A DNA stretch of 30,035 nucleotides, from positions 1 through 30,035 of IMG/VR virus record IMGVR_UViG_3300032267_000079. One strand, 5' to 3'. The stretch is from a virus. Position 1 is the first letter of the stretch; each line of letters starts with the position of its first letter. The notes under the pieces were generated by a model that searched no databases, had not been told where the DNA came from, and saw nothing but the letters and a program-made list of their open reading frames with translations. The position numbers were made by a program, and so were the translations under genes. Below, in pieces: positions 6,004 through 12,989 of the stretch.

Positions 6004-7245
6004 ATGGTAGAGAAACAAATCATTAAATTGTTTTGTGAAGACGTAAATCTCTTTACAAAGTATTACAAGTATGTTAACATTAATTATATAAAGATTAATT
6101 ATAATGATATATATAAATTATTTAATATAGTATCATTATACTATAGTAAATATAATACTAGTACTACTATTACTAATAATGAATTAGAGATATTCTATAA
6201 TAGTAATTACTTATTACGTGATCAAGAAAGAAAAGAACTTAGTGTTCTTTTAGAAGACATCTTTAATCAAGATACTACTAACAAGGGTATCATTGTCTCA
6301 TTACTAGAAGAACATCGTAGACGCTCACTAGCAGGACAAGTAGCTATGATGGCATTAGATGTAGAAGGGGGTAAGAAATCTACTGAAGATCTTCTTAATT
6401 TATTTAATGAGTTTGAACATCAAGAGGTTGAGTCTGATGACATTAAACCTGTTGATATGGATTTGGAAAACTTATATGACACACAGATTTCAACTCCTGG
6501 TTTACGCTGGCGTCTTGATTGGCTTAATAAGTCTCTTGGATCTTTGCGTAAAGGTGATTTTGGTTTTATCTTTGCTCGCCCCGAGACAGGCAAGACTACG
6601 TTTCTTGCGAGTGAAATTACGCACATGGTGGGTCAAACTACTGGTGATGTACTATGGTTTAATAATGAAGAACAAGGAAAGAAAGTTGGCATTAGAGTAT
6701 ACCAAGCAGCCCTTGGATTACCATTAAGTGAGTTGTTTAAAGACAAAGTTATGAGTAAAATACAATACAATGAACTAACAGGTAATCGTATTCATATCTT
6801 AGACTTTGAAGATTCAAGTAGCAAAGCAAGAATAGAAGCAGTACTTAAACAATATAACCCAGCTCTTATTATCTTTGACCAGATAGATAAGATCCGTGGT
6901 TTTAAAGGAGAAAGAAATGATCTTGAACTTAAGCAGATTTATCAATGGGCTAGAGAGATTGCTAAAACATACGCACCTGTCATCGCTGTATCGCAAGCAT
7001 CAGGCGAAGCGGAAGGCAAGCTATTTCTAACAATGGATCAAGTCGACGGCTCCAAAACGGCTAAGCAGGGCGAAGCCGATTGGATCCTAGGGATAGGTAA
7101 AGAACAAGATAACCTTAGTCGTAGTAGATATTTTAATATCTGCAAGAATAAACTAGTAGGTGACACTGACACCTTACCTGATCTAAGACATGGTTCTAAA
7201 CAAGTATTAATTAAAGCAGACATTGCAAGATACATTGACATTTAA
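6004..7245 (+). CDS. Replicative DNA helicase, DnaB/T7 gp4 C-terminal type
   Basis: A 413-residue helicase of the DnaB superfamily that unwinds DNA at the fork. The ATG at 6004 follows AAAGGAG (5993-5999) at a normal distance; an upstream in-frame ATG at 5980 lacks such a site and was not used. The N-terminal domain (1-140) is Asn/Ile/Tyr-rich and encoded by an extremely AT-rich stretch. The RecA-like domain (about 165-413) shows Walker A ARPETGKTTF (191-200), WFNNEEQGKKV (218-228) with the catalytic Glu, Walker B ALIIFDQID (287-295), and a C-terminal CKNKLVGDTDTLPDLRHG segment resembling the DNA-binding/arginine-finger region of T7 gp4. It follows the primase, of which it is the physically separate partner. 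Confidence 0.88.
   Translation: MVEKQIIKLFCEDVNLFTKYYKYVNINYIKINYNDIYKLFNIVSLYYSKYNTSTTITNNELEIFYNSNYLLRDQERKELSVLLEDIFNQDTTNKGIIVSLLEEHRRRSLAGQVAMMALDVEGGKKSTEDLLNLFNEFEHQEVESDDIKPVDMDLENLYDTQISTPGLRWRLDWLNKSLGSLRKGDFGFIFARPETGKTTFLASEITHMVGQTTGDVLWFNNEEQGKKVGIRVYQAALGLPLSELFKDKVMSKIQYNELTGNRIHILDFEDSSSKARIEAVLKQYNPALIIFDQIDKIRGFKGERNDLELKQIYQWAREIAKTYAPVIAVSQASGEAEGKLFLTMDQVDGSKTAKQGEADWILGIGKEQDNLSRSRYFNICKNKLVGDTDTLPDLRHGSKQVLIKADIARYIDI
6061..6190. other. Extremely AT-rich tract inside the helicase gene
   Basis: About 130 bases are nearly all A and T (for example 6081-6130), encoding Asn, Ile, Tyr and Lys in the helicase N-terminal domain. The bias is far stronger than in the flanking coding sequence. 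It may be a DNA-unwinding element near a replication origin, or simply a low-constraint protein segment. No clustered DnaA-type or iteron repeats were recognised. Confidence 0.4.
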
Positions 7246-7263
7246 ATTAAAGGAGTATCTATT

Positions 7264-7422
7264 TTGAATAATGATTTTACAGAAGTTTTAAAAGCTAGAC
7301 CTGACTTGAACAGAGCAGACATTTATGATATAATAGATCTAATGGGTCCTAATGAAACCCTTCTTGAAGCAGTAAATAAATACTACCCACTCAACCAAGG
7401 AACTGGCGATTGCGCAGCTTAA
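7264..7422 (+). CDS. Small hypothetical protein, TTG start
   Basis: A 52-residue protein read from TTG 7264, with AAAGGAG (7249-7255) eight bases upstream and no ATG at a suitable place. It begins MNNDFTEVLKARPDLNRADI and looks helical and acidic, like a small helix bundle. It fills the gap between helicase and polymerase and overlaps the polymerase start by 13 bases, consistent with translational coupling. No family recognised. Confidence 0.6.
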   Translation: MNNDFTEVLKARPDLNRADIYDIIDLMGPNETLLEAVNKYYPLNQGTGDCAA

Positions 7423-8579
7423 TCTTAGATGTTGAAACAACCATAAGCAACAAGGGCAATCCATTTGATGAAAGGAATAAACTTTGTTATGTTGGACTCT
7501 ATAGTACTGATGGCACTTATTTATACGACATTGATTATAGCGGAAGTCCTAACAGAGAAAGACTTGACGCTATACAAAGAAGCATCGACAGCCACGATAC
7601 TCTTGTTGGCTTTAACATTAAGTTTGACTTGCATTGGTTAAGACGCTATGGAATTAATTTTATGGATAAGCGTATTTGGGATTGTCAGTTGGCTCATTTT
7701 ATACTTACGGGCCAACAATATCCCTATCCAAGTCTCAATGGTGTTGCTGACTACTATGCTTTGGGTAGTAAACTTGATATCATTGCTACTGATTATTGGA
7801 AGAATGGGATAGATACTGACAAGATACCTAAAGACTTGTTAGAAGAATACCTCACACAAGATTTGCAGTTAACGCAAAAAGTGTATGAGAAACAGATGGA
7901 AGAATTTGCAGTTGGCACAAAACAAATGCAAAGACTTCTTAGCTTACATAACCAAGACTTATTAATATTAGAGGAGATGGAATACAATGGTCTTAAATTT
8001 AATGAAACAGAGTGTGTTAGGCTTGGGGAAGAAACTACAAAAGATATTGAACGTATTGATTCAATCCTTTATACTTATCATAAGCTTCCTGAGTTTAATG
8101 CTAATAGCACTGAACATATTAGTGCTCTTCTCTATGGGGGATCTATTAAAGTCAGACGTCAAGAAGTTATTGGTACTTTTAAAACAGGGACTAGAGCGGG
8201 CTTACCTAAAAGCCAATGGAAAGAATACGTCATAGAGTTTGAACGTTTGGCTAATCCTCTTAAAGGTTCTGAACTAGAAAAAGAAGGTTACTTCTCTAAT
8301 GATGAACAGACATTACGATCATTAAAAGGTAGTAAACAAGCTAAAGAATTAATAGAACTTATCTTAGCTAGGGCTACATTAGAGAAACGATTATCTGCAT
8401 ACTATGAAGGATTGGTAGTACTACGCAAGACTATGAACTGGAAAGAAGGTACACTACACGGTGTTCTTAATCAATGTGTTGCTAAGACAGGAAGACTATC
8501 GTCTACTAAACCTAACTTACAGAACTTTGATGGAGAAATTAAACAACTATTTGGGAGTAGGTATGCTGTTACAAGCTGA
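7410..8579 (+). CDS. Family A DNA polymerase, N-terminal part (3'-5' exonuclease and start of polymerase domain)
   Basis: A 389-residue protein holding the proofreading exonuclease and thumb/early palm of a T7-like family A polymerase. ExoI is LILDVETT (Asp7, Glu9), ExoII GFNIKFDLHW (Asn69, Asp73) and ExoIII EEYLTQDLQL (Tyr147, Asp151). Near the C-terminus, KTGRLSSTKPNLQNF matches the conserved TGR/PNLQN segment just before motif A. The ORF then stops at TGA 8577-8579, and motif A lies in the +1 frame in the next ORF. The start is TTG 7410 with AAGGAA eight bases upstream; no ATG is available before ExoI. This is either a true two-subunit polymerase, a +1 frameshift, or an indel. Confidence 0.85.
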   Translation: MRSLILDVETTISNKGNPFDERNKLCYVGLYSTDGTYLYDIDYSGSPNRERLDAIQRSIDSHDTLVGFNIKFDLHWLRRYGINFMDKRIWDCQLAHFILTGQQYPYPSLNGVADYYALGSKLDIIATDYWKNGIDTDKIPKDLLEEYLTQDLQLTQKVYEKQMEEFAVGTKQMQRLLSLHNQDLLILEEMEYNGLKFNETECVRLGEETTKDIERIDSILYTYHKLPEFNANSTEHISALLYGGSIKVRRQEVIGTFKTGTRAGLPKSQWKEYVIEFERLANPLKGSELEKEGYFSNDEQTLRSLKGSKQAKELIELILARATLEKRLSAYYEGLVVLRKTMNWKEGTLHGVLNQCVAKTGRLSSTKPNLQNFDGEIKQLFGSRYAVTS

Positions 8580-9282
8580 TGCTAAAGCACTAGAATGGGT
8601 ATGTGCAGCTTATCTATCACAAGATCAAACTGCTATTAAGGAGATATGGGATGGGACAGATCAGCACACGGATAATCAGGTTAGGTTCGGTTTACCTTCT
8701 CGTCTCATTGCTAAGACATTTGTATTCAGACTCATCTATGGTGGCAGTGCTTATAGTTATGCTAATGATCCTAACTTTACTGATACCAGTAAACAAGAAA
8801 CATTCTGGCAGAACATCATTGATGAGTTCTATAAAAAGTATAGTGGACTTGATGCCTGGCACAAAGAGATTGTTGAGAAAGCTAAAAGAGATAGAAAAAT
8901 AACTATGCCTACAGGGAGGGTATATCATTATGAACCAGAAATAAGATATGGTAAAGCTAAATGGCCCCGCACACGAATCCTTAACTATCCAGTGCAAGGA
9001 CTCGGTGCTGATTTGATGGCTATAGCAAGAGTTAGTCTAGCTAATAGACTAAAGAAAGTGGAAGGAACTAAGTTAATAAACACTGTTCATGATTCGATTA
9101 TAGTTGACTTTGATGAGAAACTATGCGATAATAATAGTATAGTTAAGTTAGTAGATGATTGTTTTACGGACATCCCTCTTAACTTTAAAAAGTTATTTGG
9201 GGTTGAATTTAATCTTCCTATGAGGGTCGAATGTCAAGTTGGATCTAATTGGGGTAACATGGAGATAGTAAATGCTAATTAA
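8563..9282 (+). CDS. Family A DNA polymerase, C-terminal catalytic part
   Basis: A 239-residue palm/fingers fragment that supplies all catalytic residues. Motif A is QADAKALEW (Asp6). The O-helix is R-x3-K-x7-YG (Arg47, Lys51, Tyr59-Gly60) with Phe55 at the position equivalent to E. coli Pol I 762. Motif C is NTVHDSIIVDF (His176, Asp177). The frame is open from 8461, but ATG 8563 has GGGAG five bases upstream and starts just before motif A. It overlaps the N-terminal ORF by 17 bases in the +1 frame. Together the parts total about 628 residues with no conserved segment missing, close to a compact T7-like polymerase. It cannot work without the N-terminal part or a frameshift joining them. Confidence 0.85.
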   Translation: MLLQADAKALEWVCAAYLSQDQTAIKEIWDGTDQHTDNQVRFGLPSRLIAKTFVFRLIYGGSAYSYANDPNFTDTSKQETFWQNIIDEFYKKYSGLDAWHKEIVEKAKRDRKITMPTGRVYHYEPEIRYGKAKWPRTRILNYPVQGLGADLMAIARVSLANRLKKVEGTKLINTVHDSIIVDFDEKLCDNNSIVKLVDDCFTDIPLNFKKLFGVEFNLPMRVECQVGSNWGNMEIVNAN

Positions 9283-9799
9283 TATTGTTGATGTTGGAAC
9301 ACCTAGTACTAAAGCTTCATCTAATGGTAGATCTTACCAAGAGATTGAAATAACTTACAAGACTGAAAATGGTCAAGTAGCTAATAAAAAGCTTATGTCT
9401 TTTAGTAACCCATCGGTATTTAATCATATCAAAGGTTTAGCTAAAGGTGAGGTTGTTAATGTAACGACTGTTAAAAATGCCAAAGGGTTTTGGGATTGGA
9501 CAGGTATTGGTAATGAAGGAGATGCACCAGTGGCTACACAAAGTAAACCAGCAACTGCGCAAGCAGGTGGTAGAGTAACAGGAAGTAACTATGAAACTAA
9601 AGAAGAAAGAGCTGCACGACAAGTGTTTATTATTCGTCAGTCATCTCTATCAACTGCAGTAGAGTTACTAGGACAAGGTAAATCTGTTGATGAAGTTATT
9701 GCAACAGCTAAACAATTCGAAGCTTATGTATTTAGTAAAGATCCAAACCCTACTAAAGAAGTAAACTTTGATGATTTAGAGGATGACATCCCAGTCTAA
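9272..9799 (+). CDS. Single-stranded DNA-binding protein
   Basis: A 175-residue protein with the layout of a phage SSB: a beta-rich OB-like N-terminal region (residues 1-75, with alternating polar/hydrophobic strands and the aromatic FWDWTGIG at 69-76), a flexible linker rich in Ala, Thr and Gln, and an acidic C-terminal tail (FDDLEDDIPV) of the kind that recruits polymerase and helicase. It overlaps the polymerase gene by 11 bases and the exonuclease gene by one, firmly in the replication operon. The call rests on layout and context rather than a diagnostic motif. Confidence 0.7.
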   Translation: MLINIVDVGTPSTKASSNGRSYQEIEITYKTENGQVANKKLMSFSNPSVFNHIKGLAKGEVVNVTTVKNAKGFWDWTGIGNEGDAPVATQSKPATAQAGGRVTGSNYETKEERAARQVFIIRQSSLSTAVELLGQGKSVDEVIATAKQFEAYVFSKDPNPTKEVNFDDLEDDIPV

Positions 9800-10473
9800 T
9801 GAAAGCACTTATTGATGCTGATATAGTAGCGTATAGGGTTGCTTGTACGCTACAAGATGATGATGCTCAGGACTTTGCGTATGCTAGGACAGAAGATCTA
9901 GTTGATCATATCCTAGTTAGTACGGAAGCTTCTGAGTATAATCTTTATTTAACGGGTAAAGATAACTTTAGGTATAGTATATACCCTGAGTATAAAGCCC
10001 ACCGTCCTAAAGAGAAACCATTCTGGTTAGAACCTATTCGTCAATATCTTATTGCAACATTCAATGCAGAAGTTATTGATGGTATGGAAGCTGACGATGC
10101 ACTTGGGTTAAATCAAACAGATGATACTGTTATTTGTTCTATAGATAAAGATCTTCTTATGATTCCTGGTAAACATTTTAACTTTGTTAAGAATGAATTC
10201 TGTGAGGTTAATGAGTTTGAAGGACTTAAACACTTCTATAAGCAATGTCTTATGGGTGATAGGTCTGATAACATTAAAGGCATAGAAAAGATTGGTACTA
10301 AGAAAGCAGATAAAATCTTAGCTGAATGTGAAACAGAACAACATTTGTTTGACGCAGTTAGGAATGCTTATAGTAACGATGAAGAGTTTAAAATGAATGC
10401 TCAGGTTCTTTGGATTAGACAAAAAGGAAAGGAAAACTGGTTAGATGCTTATATCAAACTGTGTACAGAATAA
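9799..10473 (+). CDS. 5'-3' exonuclease (FEN / T7 gp6-like)
   Basis: A 224-residue flap-endonuclease/5'-exonuclease. Metal-binding acids are in family order: LIDADI (Asp6, Asp8), EYKAHRP (64-70), GMEADDALG (Glu97, Asp99, Asp100), CSIDKDLLMIPG (Asp116, Asp118) and LMGDRSDNIKGIEKIGTKKA (Asp154, Asp157 then the helix-hairpin-helix that grips DNA). In T7-like phages this enzyme removes RNA primers and degrades host DNA for nucleotide recycling. It starts on the SSB stop codon. Confidence 0.88.
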   Translation: MKALIDADIVAYRVACTLQDDDAQDFAYARTEDLVDHILVSTEASEYNLYLTGKDNFRYSIYPEYKAHRPKEKPFWLEPIRQYLIATFNAEVIDGMEADDALGLNQTDDTVICSIDKDLLMIPGKHFNFVKNEFCEVNEFEGLKHFYKQCLMGDRSDNIKGIEKIGTKKADKILAECETEQHLFDAVRNAYSNDEEFKMNAQVLWIRQKGKENWLDAYIKLCTE

Positions 10474-10639
10474 AGACGGGTCATTAGACTTTGAGTTTCA
10501 TGTAGACCCTAAAGAGGCTGCCTTCTTAATGGACTATGCTATCAAAGAACTGGTGCGTAGAGGTGTCTTTGAAGTTGCAACAGATGCCGTTGAACAAGAG
10601 TTAGATTTATTCAAACAAGAAGGTGGTCAAATCAATTGA
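10445..10639 (+). CDS. Small hypothetical protein
   Basis: A 64-residue acidic protein (MLISNCVQNKDGSLDFEFHV...), overlapping the exonuclease by 29 bases. The only ATG in frame is at 10445, and its Shine-Dalgarno sequence (GGAAAGGA near 10425-10432) is more distant than usual. The sequence KEAAFLMDYAIKELVRRGVFEV suggests one amphipathic helix pair. Such small proteins are common between phage replication genes; no function recognised. Confidence 0.62.
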   Translation: MLISNCVQNKDGSLDFEFHVDPKEAAFLMDYAIKELVRRGVFEVATDAVEQELDLFKQEGGQIN

Positions 10640-10689
10640 TCATCCTTCTTTGGGTAGCTCTAATGATTTTAATTTATGAAGGAGAGTAG
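10636..10689 (+). CDS. Possible 17-residue hydrophobic micro-ORF
   Basis: A TTG at 10636 overlapping the previous stop (TTGA) opens a frame encoding a purely hydrophobic peptide (IILLWVALMILIY flanked by a short polar end). It ends at TAG 10687-10689, just before the next ATG. AGGTGG lies nine bases upstream. It could be a membrane micropeptide or just a leader ORF giving translational coupling; chance is also possible at this length. Confidence 0.22.
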   Translation: MIILLWVALMILIYEGE

Positions 10690-10690
10690 C

Positions 10691-10894
10691 ATGAGTAACG
10701 GAAACTCACCAGCATTCCCGTGTCAAGATAACAAGAAACAAATTTATACTGGTATGAACCTTAGGGATTACATAGCTATGGAAGCATTACATGCATTCAT
10801 TGATTCTAATTGGTCAGATGATCCTATAGAATTAGCTAAACAAGCTTATAAGGTTTCAAACGCAATGCTTGACGAACGTGTTAAGTATCCGTAA
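10691..10894 (+). CDS. Conserved small phage protein, unknown function
   Basis: A 67-residue protein starting MSNGNSPAFP. ATG 10691 is chosen because AAGGAG (10679-10684) is six bases upstream; the upstream in-frame ATG at 10676 overlaps that site. It has the pattern of a widespread phage small protein: FP near the N-terminus, GMNLRDYIAMEAL in the middle and AYKVSNAMLDER near the end. I recognise the pattern but no function has been assigned that I know of. Confidence 0.72.
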   Translation: MSNGNSPAFPCQDNKKQIYTGMNLRDYIAMEALHAFIDSNWSDDPIELAKQAYKVSNAMLDERVKYP

Positions 10895-10921
10895 TTACTA
10901 CTATCATCACTTGGAGTCCTC

Positions 10922-11248
10922 ATGAAAAAACTATTGTTAGTTATTGGGTTATGTTTAAGTACAAGTGCAATTGCTGAAGCTTATAAATATTTACATTACA
11001 GATATAATCAAAATGTAATTATAACCATTTCAAATATTGATTGTGTTTTACCTGAACTTAAAAGTTTATACCCTTTAACTGCAGTAGCTACTAGGATTGA
11101 CGGTAACCGTCTTCTAGCATGTTATACTCACGAGGGTGAAGATGTTGTAATACAATGGTACAAAGGTGATACAAGCAGATTCCCTGCTAATGTCTTTCTT
11201 ACTAATCCTAAGATAGATGATACTTATAAAAAAGAACCTACACTATAA
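10922..11248 (+). CDS. Small exported protein with signal peptide
   Basis: A 108-residue protein with a clear signal peptide: MKK, a hydrophobic core (residues 4-13) and a likely cleavage site after Ala18 (SAIA/EA). The mature domain of about 90 residues is beta-like with two cysteines (Cys41, Cys67) that could form a disulphide in the periplasm. A phage protein secreted to the periplasm could act in superinfection exclusion, receptor masking or lysis control; the sequence does not decide. GGAG precedes the ATG and the next gene starts on its stop. Confidence 0.7.
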   Translation: MKKLLLVIGLCLSTSAIAEAYKYLHYRYNQNVIITISNIDCVLPELKSLYPLTAVATRIDGNRLLACYTHEGEDVVIQWYKGDTSRFPANVFLTNPKIDDTYKKEPTL

Positions 11249-11631
11249 TGGAGTGGACTGATGGCAGAATCAAAGGATTTATTACGTCCGTGTTGCGGGG
11301 AGGGTACAGACGTTGGCCTCCTAAATACGAAACGCTCAAAGAAGCACAAACTGGTAAAAAGATTAACGAACTTACTAAGCGCATGGGTATGCACTACAAA
11401 TGCAAGTCTTGTAAAAACGAGTACCCTGCTAAACAAGTTCAAGTTGATCATATCAAACCAGTGGTTGATGCTAAGGTTGGGTTTACATCTTGGGACGAAT
11501 TCATTGAAAGACTTTATTGTACCAAAGATAATTTGCAAGTGCTCTGTAAAAACTGCCACGACAAGAAAACTCTAAAAGAAAAGAAACAAAGAGTAATAAC
11601 AAGTAAAAATAATAAGATAGAACTTTATTAA
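11248..11631 (+). CDS. HNH endonuclease
   Basis: A 127-residue HNH nuclease. Zinc-binding cysteines Cys52/Cys55 (CKSC) and Cys100/Cys103 (CKNC) frame the beta-beta-alpha metal site with Asp67-His68 (QVDHIKP), Asn95 (DNLQVLC) and His104 (NCHDKKT). It begins on the stop codon of the exported protein (TAATG). A WPPKYETLKEA segment at 23-33 is shared by T7-group HNH proteins. It could be a homing nuclease or a Holliday/debranching-type nuclease; its location in the replication operon without interrupted genes argues for a normal phage function. Confidence 0.82.
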   Translation: MEWTDGRIKGFITSVLRGGYRRWPPKYETLKEAQTGKKINELTKRMGMHYKCKSCKNEYPAKQVQVDHIKPVVDAKVGFTSWDEFIERLYCTKDNLQVLCKNCHDKKTLKEKKQRVITSKNNKIELY

Positions 11632-11643
11632 TAAAGGAAATAT

Positions 11644-12213
11644 ATGAGTAATACAGTACAAGAATTAGATAAAGTATATTTTATAAAAAAAGCTGTGTCA
11701 GAAGGTTTTTGTAATAATATTATTAAAGAATATTCTAAACCAGAAAATAAAAAAGAATTACCATTTATTGGTGAAGGTAGAGATCCTGTTAAAAATATTG
11801 ACCTTAACATTCGTAATGTATTAAGACTTCCATTACCTATGAACCAAGGTATAGGTGCTACGCTTACTTCATGTGCTTTAAATATAAATCATGCTTATTG
11901 GAAATTTGATGTAACACATTCTAATCAAACAGAGTTTCTTATGTATGATGTTAATGGTTTGTATGCAGCTCATGTTGATACAATTCATATGCATAGTAAT
12001 ACAACAAGAAAACTTACTGCAATAGCAATTCTTAATGATGACTTTGAAGGCGGTAAATTTTATATAATGGATGGTGATGATAAGATATATCCATCTCAAG
12101 AAAAAGGTGATATAATTGTATTTCCTTCTTTTATAACACATGGTGTAGAACCAGTAATAAAAGGAATGAGATATACGGTAGTAACATGGATGGTAGGTCC
12201 ATACTTTAAATAG
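11644..12213 (+). CDS. 2-oxoglutarate/Fe(II) dioxygenase (prolyl-hydroxylase-like)
   Basis: A 189-residue double-stranded beta-helix oxygenase. Iron ligands are His110, Asp112 (AAHVDTIH) and His166 (FITHGVEP), and Arg176 (MRYTVV) sits where 2-oxoglutarate is held. LTAIAILNDDFEGGKFYI and KGDIIVFPS are typical of prolyl-4-hydroxylase-like members found in many aquatic phages. The substrate may be a protein, nucleobase or sugar; unknown. ATG follows AAAGGAAATAT. It lies between the HNH nuclease and a DnaQ-like exonuclease, hinting at nucleic-acid work, which is inference. Confidence 0.8.
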   Translation: MSNTVQELDKVYFIKKAVSEGFCNNIIKEYSKPENKKELPFIGEGRDPVKNIDLNIRNVLRLPLPMNQGIGATLTSCALNINHAYWKFDVTHSNQTEFLMYDVNGLYAAHVDTIHMHSNTTRKLTAIAILNDDFEGGKFYIMDGDDKIYPSQEKGDIIVFPSFITHGVEPVIKGMRYTVVTWMVGPYFK

Positions 12214-12221
12214 GAGATAAG

Positions 12222-12968
12222 ATGAGTAAAATACTTTTATTAGATATTGAAATGGCACCAAACGTAGCCCATGTATGGGGTATCTGGGATCAGAACATTG
12301 GTATCAATCAATTGCAAGAGAGTTCATATGTCATGTGCTACGCAGCTAAATGGCTTGGTAGTAAAGAAATGATGTTCCAGTCTGTAAAAAAGTCTGGTGA
12401 AAAGAAAATGCTAGAGGGTATACACAAGCTTCTTGATGAAGCTGATGCAGTTATACACTACAATGGTAAACGTTTTGATATCCCTTCTCTTAATAAAGAA
12501 TTCTTATTACATGGTATGTTCCCACCAGCACCTTTTAAAGAGATTGATTTATTAACTGTAGCTAGAGGTAGGTTTAGATTTGTATCTAACAAGCTAGACT
12601 ATGTAGCACAGCAACTAGGGTTAGGTAAAAAGACTGCACACAGTGGTCATGAACTATGGGTACAATGTATGGCAGGTATCCCTAAAGCTTGGAAGACTAT
12701 GGAAGAGTATAACAAGAACGATGTTATTCTTTTAGAAAAAGTCTATGAACGTTTTAAACCTTGGATTAAAAACCACCTTAACCGTAACCTTATTGAAAAC
12801 AATGGACTATGTTGTCCTACTTGTACTTCTAAATCTTTCCAGAAAAGAGGGTATAACCTTACTTCTACAGGCAAATACCAAAGATATCAATGCCGTACGT
12901 GTGGTAACTGGTTTAGAGATGGTACTAACCTTAAAGAAAAAGGTTCTATAAAGCTTGTAAATGTTTAA
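12222..12968 (+). CDS. DnaQ/RNase H-like 3'-5' exonuclease with C-terminal zinc ribbon
   Basis: A 248-residue protein in two parts. Residues 1-180 form a DEDD exonuclease of the YprB-like RNase_H_2 kind: LLLDIEMAP (Asp8, Glu10), HYNGKRFDIPSL (Asn81, Asp86) and EEYNKNDVILLEKVYERF (Tyr163, Asp167). Residues 195-235 form a zinc ribbon with Cys198, Cys201, Cys224 and Cys227 (CPTC...YQCRTCGNWF), similar to the DNA-binding ribbon seen in IS1-type InsA proteins. It is a second exonuclease in addition to the one in the polymerase. The ribbon probably targets it to a nucleic acid structure. Confidence 0.8.
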   Translation: MSKILLLDIEMAPNVAHVWGIWDQNIGINQLQESSYVMCYAAKWLGSKEMMFQSVKKSGEKKMLEGIHKLLDEADAVIHYNGKRFDIPSLNKEFLLHGMFPPAPFKEIDLLTVARGRFRFVSNKLDYVAQQLGLGKKTAHSGHELWVQCMAGIPKAWKTMEEYNKNDVILLEKVYERFKPWIKNHLNRNLIENNGLCCPTCTSKSFQKRGYNLTSTGKYQRYQCRTCGNWFRDGTNLKEKGSIKLVNV

Positions 12969-12983
12969 AAAAGATGGTATAAT
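12955..12983 (+). promoter_or_regulatory. Sigma70 promoter predicted to give a leaderless mRNA
   Basis: TTGTAA (12955-12960) and consensus TATAAT (12978-12983) are separated by exactly 17 bases. The expected start point, six to seven bases after the -10, falls on or next to the A of the ATG at 12990. No Shine-Dalgarno sequence precedes that ATG. It would drive the DUF3310-RNR group separately from the upstream operon, read by host RNA polymerase. Confidence 0.6.
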
Positions 12984-12989
12984 AATAAT

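Noticed and set aside
8461-8562. Longer C-terminal polymerase ORF starting at 8461
   Set aside because: The bases here encode conserved polymerase residues (TGR...PNLQNF) in the other frame, so this frame is only fortuitously open before ATG 8563.
11878-12261. 127-residue minus-strand ORF
   Set aside because: It lies wholly opposite the 2OG oxygenase and the start of the exonuclease, its composition (Tyr/Ile/Cys-rich) is that of an antisense shadow, and it has no plausible domain.
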